Source: Frigoribacterium endophyticum (GTDB taxonomy: Bacteria; Actinomycetota; Actinomycetes; Actinomycetales; Microbacteriaceae). Taken from it: a DNA stretch of 64,000 bases. The position numbers and the translations under genes are program-made. The DNA lies in assembly GCF_011759585.1 (NCBI RefSeq), contig NZ_JAAOYV010000002.1, positions 1,361,510 through 1,425,509 on the forward strand, read 5' to 3'. This document shows positions 54,357 through 62,547 of the stretch, piece by piece. The notes beneath the pieces were generated by a model that saw only the letters and a program-made list of their open reading frames with translations, was not told where the DNA came from and searched no databases. The number at the start of each line of letters is the position of its first letter. Positions within the stretch are counted from its first letter, which is position 1.

Positions 54357-55915
54357 GGCGTCGCCCCGCGGATGCGGTCGACGATGCCGGTCGTGGAGTG
54401 GTCGGAGACGTAGTCGAGGATGCGCACCTCGCCGCCGCCCTCGACCACCGCCGCGGTCTCCTCGAGCATCTGCGGCGTGTAGTCGCCGCCCTTCGCGTAG
54501 AGGTCGGGCCGGAGGCGCCGGATCAGCGGCACCGCCGTGTCGGTGCCGAACGACGTCACGTAGTCGACGCAGCTCAGCGCCGAGAGCACCCCGGCGCGGT
54601 CGGCCAGGCCGTTGATCGGCCGCCCCGGGCCCTTCAGCCTACGGGTCGAGGCGTCGTCGTTGAGGGCGACCACGAGCACGTCGCCGAGCTGCTTCGCCTG
54701 GGTGAGGTAGGTCGTGTGGCCGCGGTGCAGCACGTCGAAGCAGCCGTTCGTGAGCACGACGGTGCGCCCGGCGGCGCGCTCGTCGTCGAGGCGGCGGACG
54801 AGGTCGTCGACCCCGAGCATCAGGTCGCCGGTGCGGTCGAGGTGCACGACGAGGTCGTCGGTCGAGCAGACGGAGGTGCCGAAGCGCTGCACCACGATGT
54901 CGGCGGCGGCCTGCGCGAGGTCGACGCTCGTGGTCAGCGGCAGGCCGGCCGCGCGGCCCACGGTGAGCGCCGCGACGAAGGAGTCGCCGGCGCCGGAGGC
55001 CTGCCGCTCCCTCGCCCGCCGGGCCCAGGTGCGGTGCCGGACCCGCGCCTCCGTCCGGCCTGCGGGGGCGTCGGCGCCCGCGCTCGCGCCCGCGTCGACC
55101 GGCTCGCGCACCAGCGTCATCGTGCCGTCGTGGTCGAGCGTGACGACGACGACCTGCGACCCGGTCGCCGCGAGCACCCGGTCGGCGGCGTCGGCGACCC
55201 GCTCGACCCGCACGTCGGTCGGCAGCGCGTCGCCGACCGCGAGGCCCACGAGCGCGGCGACCTCGCCGGCGTTCGGCGTGACGAGATCGGGGCGGAGGCG
55301 CGCCCACGGAGCGAGGTCGTGCGCGTCGACCACCACCAGCGGCGGGCGCTCGGCGGCGGGCCGCGCGACGAGCGCGTCGAGCACCGGGCCGGTCAGCGCG
55401 CCCGTGCCGTAGTCGCAGACGAGCTCGGCGTCGGCCCCGGTCGCCTGGGCCGTCGCGGCCTCGGCGAGCTGCGCCAGGGCCGCGGCAGGCGCGGGCGCTG
55501 CCCCGAGGTCGTCGAGCCGGATGAGCACCTGGTCGTCGACCATAACCCGGTTCTTCGCGACGGTGACGAGGCCCCGCACCCGCACCACGCCGGAGGTGTC
55601 GACCCCGTGCGCCGCGAGCAGCTCGGTGAGCCGTCGGCCGGCCTCGTCGTCGCCGACCAGCCCGGCGAGGCGCACACGGGCCCCGAGCGCGGCGAGGTTG
55701 ACGGCCGTGTTGGCCGCTCCGCCCGGCACGTAGCGGCGGGTCGCGACCTCGACGACGGGGGCCGGGGCCTCGCGCGTCATGCGCTCGGTCGTGCCCTGCC
55801 ACCAGCCGTCGAGCACGAGGTCGCCGACGACGCTGACGACGGGCGCCGCCTCGCGGAGGGCCCGGGCGACCTCGGGGCCGAGGCCGCGCACCGCGGAGAG
55901 GTCGGGGCGCGCCAC
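54353..55915 (-). CDS. hldE: HldE-like heptose-phosphate kinase / ADP-heptose synthase
   Basis: 520 aa bifunctional architecture. Residues 1-350 are a PfkB/ribokinase-type kinase (VSVVGDLVLDGWWQGTTERM, RYVPGGAANTAVNLAALGARV, AGDSFVAALTVGRAAG with the catalytic Asp). Residues 375-520 are a nucleotidyltransferase: VVLTNGCFDVLHRGHTTYLTQAKQLGDVLVVALNDDASTRRLKGPGRPIN with the HxGH motif as HRGH, and DLYAKGGDYTPQ. It would make ADP- or NDP-activated heptose-like sugar-phosphate. No GmhA, GmhB or HldD is in the window. GTG start one nucleotide from the ALDH stop, GT2 gene overlapping its end by 4 nt. Confidence 0.93.
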   Translation of the reverse strand: MARPDLSAVRGLGPEVARALREAAPVVSVVGDLVLDGWWQGTTERMTREAPAPVVEVATRRYVPGGAANTAVNLAALGARVRLAGLVGDDEAGRRLTELLAAHGVDTSGVVRVRGLVTVAKNRVMVDDQVLIRLDDLGAAPAPAAALAQLAEAATAQATGADAELVCDYGTGALTGPVLDALVARPAAERPPLVVVDAHDLAPWARLRPDLVTPNAGEVAALVGLAVGDALPTDVRVERVADAADRVLAATGSQVVVVTLDHDGTMTLVREPVDAGASAGADAPAGRTEARVRHRTWARRARERQASGAGDSFVAALTVGRAAGLPLTTSVDLAQAAADIVVQRFGTSVCSTDDLVVHLDRTGDLMLGVDDLVRRLDDERAAGRTVVLTNGCFDVLHRGHTTYLTQAKQLGDVLVVALNDDASTRRLKGPGRPINGLADRAGVLSALSCVDYVTSFGTDTAVPLIRRLRPDLYAKGGDYTPQMLEETAAVVEGGGEVRILDYVSDHSTTGIVDRIRGATP

Positions 55916-55916
55916 G

Positions 55917-57779
55917 TCAGTCGCCCTCGGCGGGCTGGGCGGGGTGCACGCGGGGCTGCTCGTCGGGCGCGCCGGTGCCCTCGCCGCCGGTGCCCTCGCG
56001 CTGGGTGCCCTCGTCGGGGTCGCCGCCCTCGGCCGGGTCCTGGGGGTGGGGCGTGCGCCCGGTGGAGGCGGTGGTCGCCGCGTCGGAGTCGGTGTCGGCC
56101 GACGGGGAGGGGGCGGAGGCGCGGGGCGCTCCCTCGACCGGCGCGACCGCGGCGGGGCTCGCCTCGGGCGACGGGCGGCTCGCCGAGGCGGCGGTGTCGG
56201 CGGAGCCTGCGGTGCGGGCGGTGCCCGCGGTCTCGTCCGCGCCTCCTGCGCTCGCCGTCGGGGTCGCCCGGCGCTCGCCCGCGAGCACGGGCGTGCCGTA
56301 GTGCACGACCTTCGTGAGCGTCATCTCGTCGAGCAGCTCGGGGCCGTAGCCGAAGCCGGCGCCGCTCTCGCCGCGCGGCTGCGCCGACCCGCCGGGAGCC
56401 CCGCCGAAGACCGCGTTGATCTTCACCGTGCCGACCGGCAGCTCGGCCATCGCCCGGTTCGCGTGGCCGATCGAGCCCGTCAGCACCGTCGCCGCGAGCC
56501 CGTAGCGCCCGGCGCAGGCCAGGCGGAGGCCCTCGTCGAAGTCGTCGACGACCTGCACCGGGGCGACGGGGCCGAAGGTCTCCTCCTGCACGACGGTCAT
56601 GTGCGGCGTGCAGTCGACGAGCACGGTCGCCGGGTACCAGGAGCCCGGGCCGCCCGGCACGGCCCCGCCGACGAGCGCCCGCGCTCCGCTCGCCAGCGCG
56701 TCGTCGACCTGGCGCTGGACCTCGTCACGGAGGCGCCCGTCGACCAGCGGGCCCAGCTCGCCCCGGTCGTTGCGTCGCGTGGCCTCGGCGACCAGCGCCT
56801 CGACGAAGGCGTCGGCGACGTCGCGGTGCACGTAGACGCGCTCGACGCTCGTGCAGATCTGCCCCGCGTTGGCGAAGGCGCCGATCGCGGCCTGCTCGGC
56901 GGCCCACGCGGGGTCGACGTCGGCGTCGACGATGAGGGCGTCGTCGCCGCCGTTCTCGAGCACGACGTGGGCGCCGGTCAGCGCGGCGACGCGGGCGATG
57001 CGGCGGCCGGTGGCGGTGGAGCCGACGTGTGCGACGACGTCGACGTCGGGCTGCTCGGTGAGCGCGGCGCCGACGGCGGCGCCGCCCGAGACGGTGACGA
57101 GCACGTCGGGCGGCAGCACGGCGGAGACCATCTCGCCGAGCAGCTGACCGACGTGGGGCGAGCGCTCGCTCGGCTTGTGGACGACGGCGTTGCCCGTCAC
57201 CAGGGCGGCGCCGATCAGGCCGCAGGCGACGGCGACCGGGTCGTTCCAGGGGGTGACGGCGGCGACCACGCCGCGCGGCTGGTCGATCGTGAAGTCGGCG
57301 GCCTCGCGGGCGCCGACGAGGCTGAGGCCCCGGTGCAGCGGCCCGAGCTCGGCGTACTGGCGCAGCGTGTCGGCGCCCGCGAGCACCCCGCCGCGGGAGT
57401 CGTCGAACGGCTTGCCCGTCTCGCGCTGGTTGAGCGCGGCGAGCTCGTCGGCCCGCTCGCGCAGCGCCGCGGCGGCGTCGTGCAGCAGCTCGCCGCGGGC
57501 GGCGGCGGGGGTGCGCATCCAGGCGCCCTGCGCGGCCCGGGCCCGACGGACGGCGTCGACCACGGCCTCGCGGTCGGCCTCGGCGACGTCGCCCACGAGC
57601 GTGCCGTCGCGCGGGTCGAGCACGGTGAGGGTGCCGGGGGCGTGCTGCTCGTGCTCGGTGGGCTGGGCGGGCTGGTGGCCGGCGTCGGGCTGCCCGGCGG
57701 CGTCGCGGGGGGCGGCGGGCGCGCTCGCCGTCGGCTCCGGGGTGCGGGAGCCGGGGGTGCTCGGGGCGAAGGTGGTCAT
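55917..57779 (-). CDS. NAD(P)-dependent aldehyde dehydrogenase with disordered termini
   Basis: 620 aa, longer than the usual 450-500. The ALDH core (about 45-500) contains VVAAVTPWNDPVAVACGLIGAALVTGNAVVHKPSERSP, VVAHVGSTATGRRIARVAA (NAD loop), VVLENGGDDALIVDADVD with the catalytic Glu, and FANAGQICTSVERVYVH with nucleophile Cys309. VQEETFGPVAPVQVVDDFDEGL is a further signature, resembling succinate-semialdehyde/benzaldehyde types. An N-terminal Pro/Ala tail and a 120-residue C-terminal Ala/Asp/Gly/Thr tail are disordered. First gene of the ALDH-hldE-GT2 unit. The substrate is unknown. Confidence 0.92.
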   Translation of the reverse strand: MTTFAPSTPGSRTPEPTASAPAAPRDAAGQPDAGHQPAQPTEHEQHAPGTLTVLDPRDGTLVGDVAEADREAVVDAVRRARAAQGAWMRTPAAARGELLHDAAAALRERADELAALNQRETGKPFDDSRGGVLAGADTLRQYAELGPLHRGLSLVGAREAADFTIDQPRGVVAAVTPWNDPVAVACGLIGAALVTGNAVVHKPSERSPHVGQLLGEMVSAVLPPDVLVTVSGGAAVGAALTEQPDVDVVAHVGSTATGRRIARVAALTGAHVVLENGGDDALIVDADVDPAWAAEQAAIGAFANAGQICTSVERVYVHRDVADAFVEALVAEATRRNDRGELGPLVDGRLRDEVQRQVDDALASGARALVGGAVPGGPGSWYPATVLVDCTPHMTVVQEETFGPVAPVQVVDDFDEGLRLACAGRYGLAATVLTGSIGHANRAMAELPVGTVKINAVFGGAPGGSAQPRGESGAGFGYGPELLDEMTLTKVVHYGTPVLAGERRATPTASAGGADETAGTARTAGSADTAASASRPSPEASPAAVAPVEGAPRASAPSPSADTDSDAATTASTGRTPHPQDPAEGGDPDEGTQREGTGGEGTGAPDEQPRVHPAQPAEGD

Positions 57780-57860
57780 GCGGGCCGTCCTCTCGTGTCG
57801 GTCGCCCCTGCCCTACCCCGGCCCGGGCGACCTCACACGTGCGCCCGGCGACCCCGCACC

Positions 57861-57916
57861 GAGGTGACTCGTTCCGGGCCCTCGGCGGGCGGGAAGGCCC
57901 AGATCGGGGCACCTCG
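57861..57916. repeat. palindrome family F, copy 1
   Basis: GAGGTGACTCGTTCCGGGCC pairs partly with GGGCACCTCG end. The 390-nt gap 57780-58169 between the ALDH and nei genes contains this copy, family A copy 3 and family F copy 2, and no coding sequence. Confidence 0.75.
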
Positions 57917-57969
57917 TGGGCGCGCCTCCCGCGCGCGACGCTCCCCGCGCCTCCCGCGCGCCCCCTGCT

Positions 57970-58030
57970 GGTCAGTTGCCGTTTTGGGGGGTTCCTGGAC
58001 CGCCACAGCCCCTCGAAGTGGCAACTGACC
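57970..58030. repeat. palindrome family A, copy 3
   Basis: GGTCAGTTGCCGTTTTGGGG at the left and CCCCTCGAAGTGGCAACTGA at the right, around an 18-nt loop; wedged between two family F copies. Confidence 0.8.
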
Positions 58031-58043
58031 CGCCGGTCGCGAT

Positions 58044-58100
58044 GAGGTGACTCGTTCTGGGCCTTCAGGGCGTGGGAGGGCCCAGGTGGAGGCACCTCGA
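58044..58100. repeat. palindrome family F, copy 2
   Basis: GAGGTGACTCGTTCTGGGCC to GGAGGCACCTCGA. It lies just past the nei stop. Confidence 0.75.
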
Positions 58101-58169
58101 TGCGCGGCGCCGAGGCGCCGCGCGGCGTCGCGGCGCCGACGCGCGCGGCGGCGCGGCGACGCGCGCGCG

Positions 58170-58982
58170 TCAGGCGGCGCGGCGCCCGGCGGGCTGGCAG
58201 CGGGGGCACCACCACGCGCGGCGGGGCCGCTCCGACGTGCTGCCCGGGTCGTCGCGCGCGAGCACCGTCGTGCCGCACCGGAGGCACGGCCGCCCGGCCC
58301 GCCCGACCACCCAGTGGCTCTCGCCCCGCCGCGTGCTGCCGGTCGTCACCTGGTAGCCCGCGGCCCCCGACGCCGAGGCCCGCAGCAGCCGTGCCGCGAG
58401 CGCCAGCAGCGGCGGCAGGTCGACGTCGCCCACGGGCGTCGCCGGGTGCACCCCGCGCAGGAACCCCACCTCGTTCACCCACAGGTCGCCGAGCCCGGCC
58501 AGGGTGCGCTGGTCGAGCAGCGCGGCGCGGATCGGCCGGGCGGGGTCGGCGAGGAGTCGCGTGGCGGCCTCCGTAGCGCTCCAGTCGTCGCGCAGCGGGT
58601 CGGGACCGAGGTGCCCCACCACCGCGCGCTCGTCGCGCGTCGGCAGCAGCTCCACCACGGGCAGGTCGACGCCCCAGAGCGTGTGGCCGTCGCCGAGCAG
58701 GAGGCGCACCCGGACCTGGGGCTGGACGCGACGGGGCACGACACGGCCGGGCCGCGTCACCGTCCACGAGCCCTGCATGCGGAGGTGCGTGTGGAGCGTC
58801 GTCGCGTCGTCGAACCGGGTCAGCAGGTGCTTGCCGTGGGTGACGTGCTCGAGCACGCGCCGCCCGTCGAGCCGGGTGCCGGCCGCGGCGCCCGAGCGCA
58901 GCTCGCCGCGCTCGACGAGCGCGCCGTCGGCCACGGCTCGGAGCCGCGCCGCCAGCCGGTGGACGCTGTCGCCTTCGGGCAC
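58170..58982 (-). CDS. nei: Fpg/Nei-family DNA glycosylase (Nei2 type)
   Basis: 270 aa bifunctional glycosylase/AP lyase that removes oxidised bases. The encoded N-terminus MPEGDSVH gives the catalytic Pro2 and Glu3 after Met removal. HVTHGKHLLTRFDD has the conserved Lys, and a helix-two-turn-helix (about 150-190) carries LAGLGDLWVNEVGF with the Asn. The C-terminal zinc finger CLRCGTTV to WWCPRCQ has four cysteines. The MPEGDS start and finger are closest to mycobacterial Nei2. GTG start, leaderless with TAGGTT 6 nt upstream. Flanked on both sides by family F palindromes. Confidence 0.95.
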   Translation of the reverse strand: MPEGDSVHRLAARLRAVADGALVERGELRSGAAAGTRLDGRRVLEHVTHGKHLLTRFDDATTLHTHLRMQGSWTVTRPGRVVPRRVQPQVRVRLLLGDGHTLWGVDLPVVELLPTRDERAVVGHLGPDPLRDDWSATEAATRLLADPARPIRAALLDQRTLAGLGDLWVNEVGFLRGVHPATPVGDVDLPPLLALAARLLRASASGAAGYQVTTGSTRRGESHWVVGRAGRPCLRCGTTVLARDDPGSTSERPRRAWWCPRCQPAGRRAA

Positions 58983-58988
58983 TCCTGG

Positions 58989-58994
58989 AACCTA
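58989..58994 (-). promoter_or_regulatory. -10 element TAGGTT, leaderless start of nei
   Basis: TAGGTT with a 6-nt gap (CCAGGA) to the GTG at 58982. Confidence 0.5.
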
Positions 58995-59025
58995 GCCCGC
59001 GCCTCCGACACTCCCTCCGGGCGCA

Positions 59026-59085
59026 TCGAGGTGACGCGTCCCGGGCCCTCGCGGCTCCCGAGGGCACAGGAAGGGGCACCTCGAG
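59026..59085. repeat. palindrome family F, copy 3
   Basis: TCGAGGTGACGCGTCCCGGG to GGCACCTCGA, between the nei start and the kinase stop, so nei sits between family F copies 2 and 3. Confidence 0.75.
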
Positions 59086-59106
59086 GCGAGCGGCGCCCGC
59101 GCCGCC

Positions 59107-60288
59107 TCAGGCCGGGAAGCGCAGCGTCAGCCGGTGCGACCCGTCGTCGTGCGTCTCGCTCGTGACGGTGCCGCCGAGCAGCTCGGCGCGCTCGCCGAGC
59201 CCGGTCAGGCCGTGGTGGGCGCTCGGCAGGTCGAGCAGCGGCAGGGTCGCCGCCCCCGCGTCGACGTGCAGCACGACCTGGCCCGCGTCGACGAGGCCGG
59301 TCACCGCGACCGCCGCGCCGGTCGAGTGCTTGCGGGCGTTCGTGAGCCCCTCCTGCACGGTGCGGTAGACGGCGCGCTGCTGCGCCGGCGAGAGCGTCGC
59401 CGGCAGGTCGAGCCGGCAGGTGACGTCGATGCCGCTGTCGGCGACGAGCCGGTCGACGTCGGCGAGCGTCGGCTGCGGCGCGAGCTCGCGGCGGTGGCCG
59501 CCCGCGGCGCGCAGCACCTCGACCATCGATCGCAGCTCGTCGAGGGTCGTGACGCTGAGGCCGCGGATGGTCCGGGCGACGTCGCGCGCCTGCTCGTCGG
59601 GCGACGCCATCTGCAGGGCCCCGGCCTGCACCGCGATCAGGCTCACCTGGTGCGACACGACGTCGTGCATCTCGCGGGCGAGCACCGCCCGCTCGCGCGC
59701 GAGCGCGACCTGGGCGGCCTGCCGACGCTCGAGCCCCTGCGCCTCGCGCAGCTCGACCAGCTGCGCCGCGAGCAGGCGCCGTGCCCGCAGGAACGCCCCG
59801 AGCAGCGCCGGCACCGCCGTGTAGAGCGCGGCGTAGACGAGGGTCTCGGTGAGGAAGGTGAGGTAGTCCCAGGCGTCCATCGAGACGAGGTAGACGAGGG
59901 CGGCCGCGGCGACGCCGATCGTCGTCTCCCACCGCCGGGTGCGCTGCACGCCCAGGGTGAAGAGGGCGACCATCACCGGCAGGAAGGTGCCGCCCCACCA
60001 GAAGCCGGGCAGCGCCAGCACCAGGCTGACCCACGGCCAGCGCCGGCGCACGAGCAGGCCCGCGCAGGCGAGCACGCCGAGCGCGATGGTCCACGGGTCC
60101 GAGCCGTAGAGCACGAAGCCGGAGCCGGCCGCGGCGACCAGGCAGATCAGCACGTCGAGGGCGACGCGCTGCCAGCGACGCCGCAGGTGCAGGCCCGGCC
60201 CAGGGGGCCCGCCCGGCTCGGGGAGCCCGCCCGTCCCGGGGAGCCGGCCCGCGCCTCCCGCGCTCCGCTCCTCCGCGGGCGACGTCAC
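59107..60288 (-). CDS. NarL-type sensor histidine kinase (second)
   Basis: 393 aa from GTG at 60288. Pro/Gly-rich cytosolic start, about five spans at 40-180 (RVALDVLICLVAAAGSGFVLYG to YAALYTAVPALLGAFL), then a coiled linker and HisKA_3: ARERAVLAREMHDVVSHQVSLIAVQAGALQM with His208. HATPase has VYRTVQEGLTNARKHS (N box) and HHGLTGLGERAELLGG (G box). Overlaps the response-regulator stop by 4 nt. The longer frame to 60408 is antisense-like and rejected. The signal is unknown. Confidence 0.93.
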   Translation of the reverse strand: MTSPAEERSAGGAGRLPGTGGLPEPGGPPGPGLHLRRRWQRVALDVLICLVAAAGSGFVLYGSDPWTIALGVLACAGLLVRRRWPWVSLVLALPGFWWGGTFLPVMVALFTLGVQRTRRWETTIGVAAAALVYLVSMDAWDYLTFLTETLVYAALYTAVPALLGAFLRARRLLAAQLVELREAQGLERRQAAQVALARERAVLAREMHDVVSHQVSLIAVQAGALQMASPDEQARDVARTIRGLSVTTLDELRSMVEVLRAAGGHRRELAPQPTLADVDRLVADSGIDVTCRLDLPATLSPAQQRAVYRTVQEGLTNARKHSTGAAVAVTGLVDAGQVVLHVDAGAATLPLLDLPSAHHGLTGLGERAELLGGTVTSETHDDGSHRLTLRFPA

Positions 60289-60935
60289 GGCCGCGGCACC
60301 AGCCCCGCGCGGTCGGCGACGATGGCCGCCTCGACGCGCGAGCCGACGCCGAGGGCGGCGACGACCGAGCTGACCGTGTCCTTGACGGTGCCGAGGGTGA
60401 GCCCGCACTCCGTGCCGATCTCGGTGTTCGAGAGCCCGCGGGCCAGGGCGCGCAGCACGACGGTCTCGCGCTCGCTGAGCCGGGCGACCACCGCGACCTG
60501 CGCCTCGTCCTCGGCAGAGCGGAACAAGCGCTCGCGCCGCAGCCCCGGCGCCAGCACGACCCCGCCCGCGGCGAGGGTGAGCACGTGCCGGGCCAGCTGC
60601 TCGGGGTCGGTGTCCTTGAGCAGGAAGCCCGAGGCGCCCCGGTGCAGCGCCTCCAGCACCTGGTCGTCGGTGTCGAAGGTCGTCAGCATCGCCACGACCG
60701 GGGGCGCGGCGTCGGCCATCAGCTCGGAGAGGATCGTCAGCCCGTCGGGCTCGGGCATGCGGATGTCGAGCAGCACGACGTCGGGGGCGAGCTCGCGCAC
60801 GGTCTCGACGGCGACGGGGCTGGCGACGGCCGCGAGCACCGTGATGCCGGGCGAGGCGCCGAGCACGAGGGCGATGCCGGAACGCACGAGCCCCTCGTCG
60901 TCGACGACCACGACGGAGACGGGGGTGTCGGTCAT
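60285..60935 (-). CDS. NarL/LuxR-family response regulator (second)
   Basis: 216 aa. Receiver: VVVVDDEGLVRSGIALVLGASPG, DVVLLDIRMPEPDGLTIL with the phospho-Asp at about 54, VAMLTTFDTDDQVLEALHRGASGFLLKDTDPEQLARHV. LuxR HTH: LSERETVVLRALARGLSNTEIGTECGLTLGTVKDTVSSVVAALGV. The order regulator-then-kinase is the reverse of the first system (kinase-regulator). Its targets are unknown; the downstream esterase is on the same strand but separated by the kinase. Confidence 0.95.
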   Translation of the reverse strand: MTDTPVSVVVVDDEGLVRSGIALVLGASPGITVLAAVASPVAVETVRELAPDVVLLDIRMPEPDGLTILSELMADAAPPVVAMLTTFDTDDQVLEALHRGASGFLLKDTDPEQLARHVLTLAAGGVVLAPGLRRERLFRSAEDEAQVAVVARLSERETVVLRALARGLSNTEIGTECGLTLGTVKDTVSSVVAALGVGSRVEAAIVADRAGLVPRP

Positions 60936-61050
60936 CGGTGCGGGCCTCTCGGTCGGGTGCGCGGGCGCCGGGGCCCGCGCTGCGAGGCTAGCGCTGCCGC
61001 GGCCGCCCCCGGGGAGTCGCGGGCCGGCCTCCCGGGCAGCTCCCGGCCGG

Positions 61051-62547
61051 TCACGAGCCGCCGTGGCTCGCCGCGGGGGTCGCCGTCGCTGCCGGGGCCG
61101 TGCTCGGGTCGGCCGGTGACAGCGCGCTCGCCGAGAGGCCCCAGCGAGGGTAAAGGTCGCCGATGCCCACCGCGAAGCCCCGGGTGGCGGTCGTCCAGTC
61201 GTGGGCCGTGCCCGGCGAGACCCAGCGCGTGACGTGCATGCCCGCGGCCTCGGCGGCGGCCGAGTTCGCGGTCATCGCGGCCCCGAAGGTCGGGTCGTCG
61301 GCCCCGACGGCGAAGAACGCGGCCGTGTCGGCGTAGGGCGTGTGCGCCGCCATGATCGCCTGCGGCTGGGCCGCGTCGTACGCGGCGCGGTCTCCCGCGA
61401 AGCCGTCGGCGACGGTCTGCTCGACCGAGCCGAGCGACGGCCCGACCTCGCCCGAGACGTCGATCACCGAGCCGAACAGGTCGGGCCGCGCCGACCCGAA
61501 CTGGATGGCGCAGGTGCCGCCCTGCGAGAACCCGCCGATCGTCCAGGCCCGGGGGCCGGTCGCCACCCGGTAGTGCGCGGTCACGTAGTCGACCACGTCG
61601 GTCGTGACGTAGGTCGCGCTGTTCCCGAGGGCCCCGTCGACGCACATCGGGTTGTGCTCGTCGGCGCTCAGCTGGTCGGGCACCACGGCGATCGGCGCGA
61701 GCCCGTGGTCGGCCGCGGCGTAGGCCTCGAGGGTCGTGACGAGCCCGCCCGAGGTGACCACCGACTCCGGCGAGGCGGGCTGGCCCGACATCATCACCAC
61801 GACGGGCAGGGGCGGCGGGTCGGCGACGAGCGCCGCCGGGGGCAGCCAGACGACGGCGTCACGGGCGGGGAAGCCGGAGACCGTGCCGGGGATGTGCACG
61901 GTGCCGTAGCGCCCTTGGGCCGGCATGTCGGCGGGCGGGGTCCACGACGCGTACAGCTGCGGGTCGAAGGCGCCGGGGCCGGAGCCCGCCGCGCCGTCGG
62001 CGCCCACCGAGGAGGGCAGCGCCGCGATCGTGCTCTCGCCGAGGGCCTCGGCGAGGGTCGGGTACGCGCCCGCGTCGCGGTTGATCGCGAGGGCCCCCGC
62101 CGTGACGAACACGACGACGCCGAGGCCGGCCACGACCCGCTTCGCAGCCGAGGTGCGGACGAGGGCCACGACGGCCACCGCGACGGCCGCGAGCACGCCC
62201 GAGAACCAGGTGCGGTCGACCCAGGTCGGGGGCACGCCGGCGACGTCGAGGAGGTCGCCGAGCACCCACGAGCCCAGGGCGCCGAGCGCGGCGCCGGCGA
62301 CGGCCGCGAGCAGGACCCGCCGCCACCAGCGCCGATGTGGCCGGGCGGCCGCGGTGTCGGGGGCCGTGTCGGGGGCGACGGCCCGGTCGGGGGCGGCGGC
62401 CGTGTCGGCGGCGACGCTCGCGGCCGGTCGGCGCGGACGCCGCCGCGGTGGCCACGCCACGAGCACCGCCAGCACGAGCGCCGCTCCGTAGACCACGGCG
62501 AGCAGCGGGGTGGAGGTGAGGGGCAGGGTCAGGAGGTCCTCCTTCAT
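61051..62547 (-). CDS. esterase with N-terminal four-span membrane domain (AhyD-like candidate)
   Basis: 498 aa. Four spans in residues 12-165 (LLAVVYGAALVLAVLVAW, VLLAAVAGAALGALGSWVLGDLL, VLAAVAVAVVALV, VVAGLGVVVFVTAGALAI), then an exported alpha/beta-hydrolase of the putative-esterase family. WTIGGFSQGGTCAIQFG carries the nucleophile Ser341 in GxSxG; VVVMMSGQPASPESV is the oxyanion region; VSPGTAHDWTTATRGF has the probable catalytic His. The ATG overlaps the stop of an aminoacyl-PG synthase-like gene by 4 nt, and enzymes at such loci hydrolyse aminoacyl-phosphatidylglycerol. That assignment is inference from context. Confidence 0.88.
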   Translation of the reverse strand: MKEDLLTLPLTSTPLLAVVYGAALVLAVLVAWPPRRRPRRPAASVAADTAAAPDRAVAPDTAPDTAAARPHRRWWRRVLLAAVAGAALGALGSWVLGDLLDVAGVPPTWVDRTWFSGVLAAVAVAVVALVRTSAAKRVVAGLGVVVFVTAGALAINRDAGAYPTLAEALGESTIAALPSSVGADGAAGSGPGAFDPQLYASWTPPADMPAQGRYGTVHIPGTVSGFPARDAVVWLPPAALVADPPPLPVVVMMSGQPASPESVVTSGGLVTTLEAYAAADHGLAPIAVVPDQLSADEHNPMCVDGALGNSATYVTTDVVDYVTAHYRVATGPRAWTIGGFSQGGTCAIQFGSARPDLFGSVIDVSGEVGPSLGSVEQTVADGFAGDRAAYDAAQPQAIMAAHTPYADTAAFFAVGADDPTFGAAMTANSAAAEAAGMHVTRWVSPGTAHDWTTATRGFAVGIGDLYPRWGLSASALSPADPSTAPAATATPAASHGGS

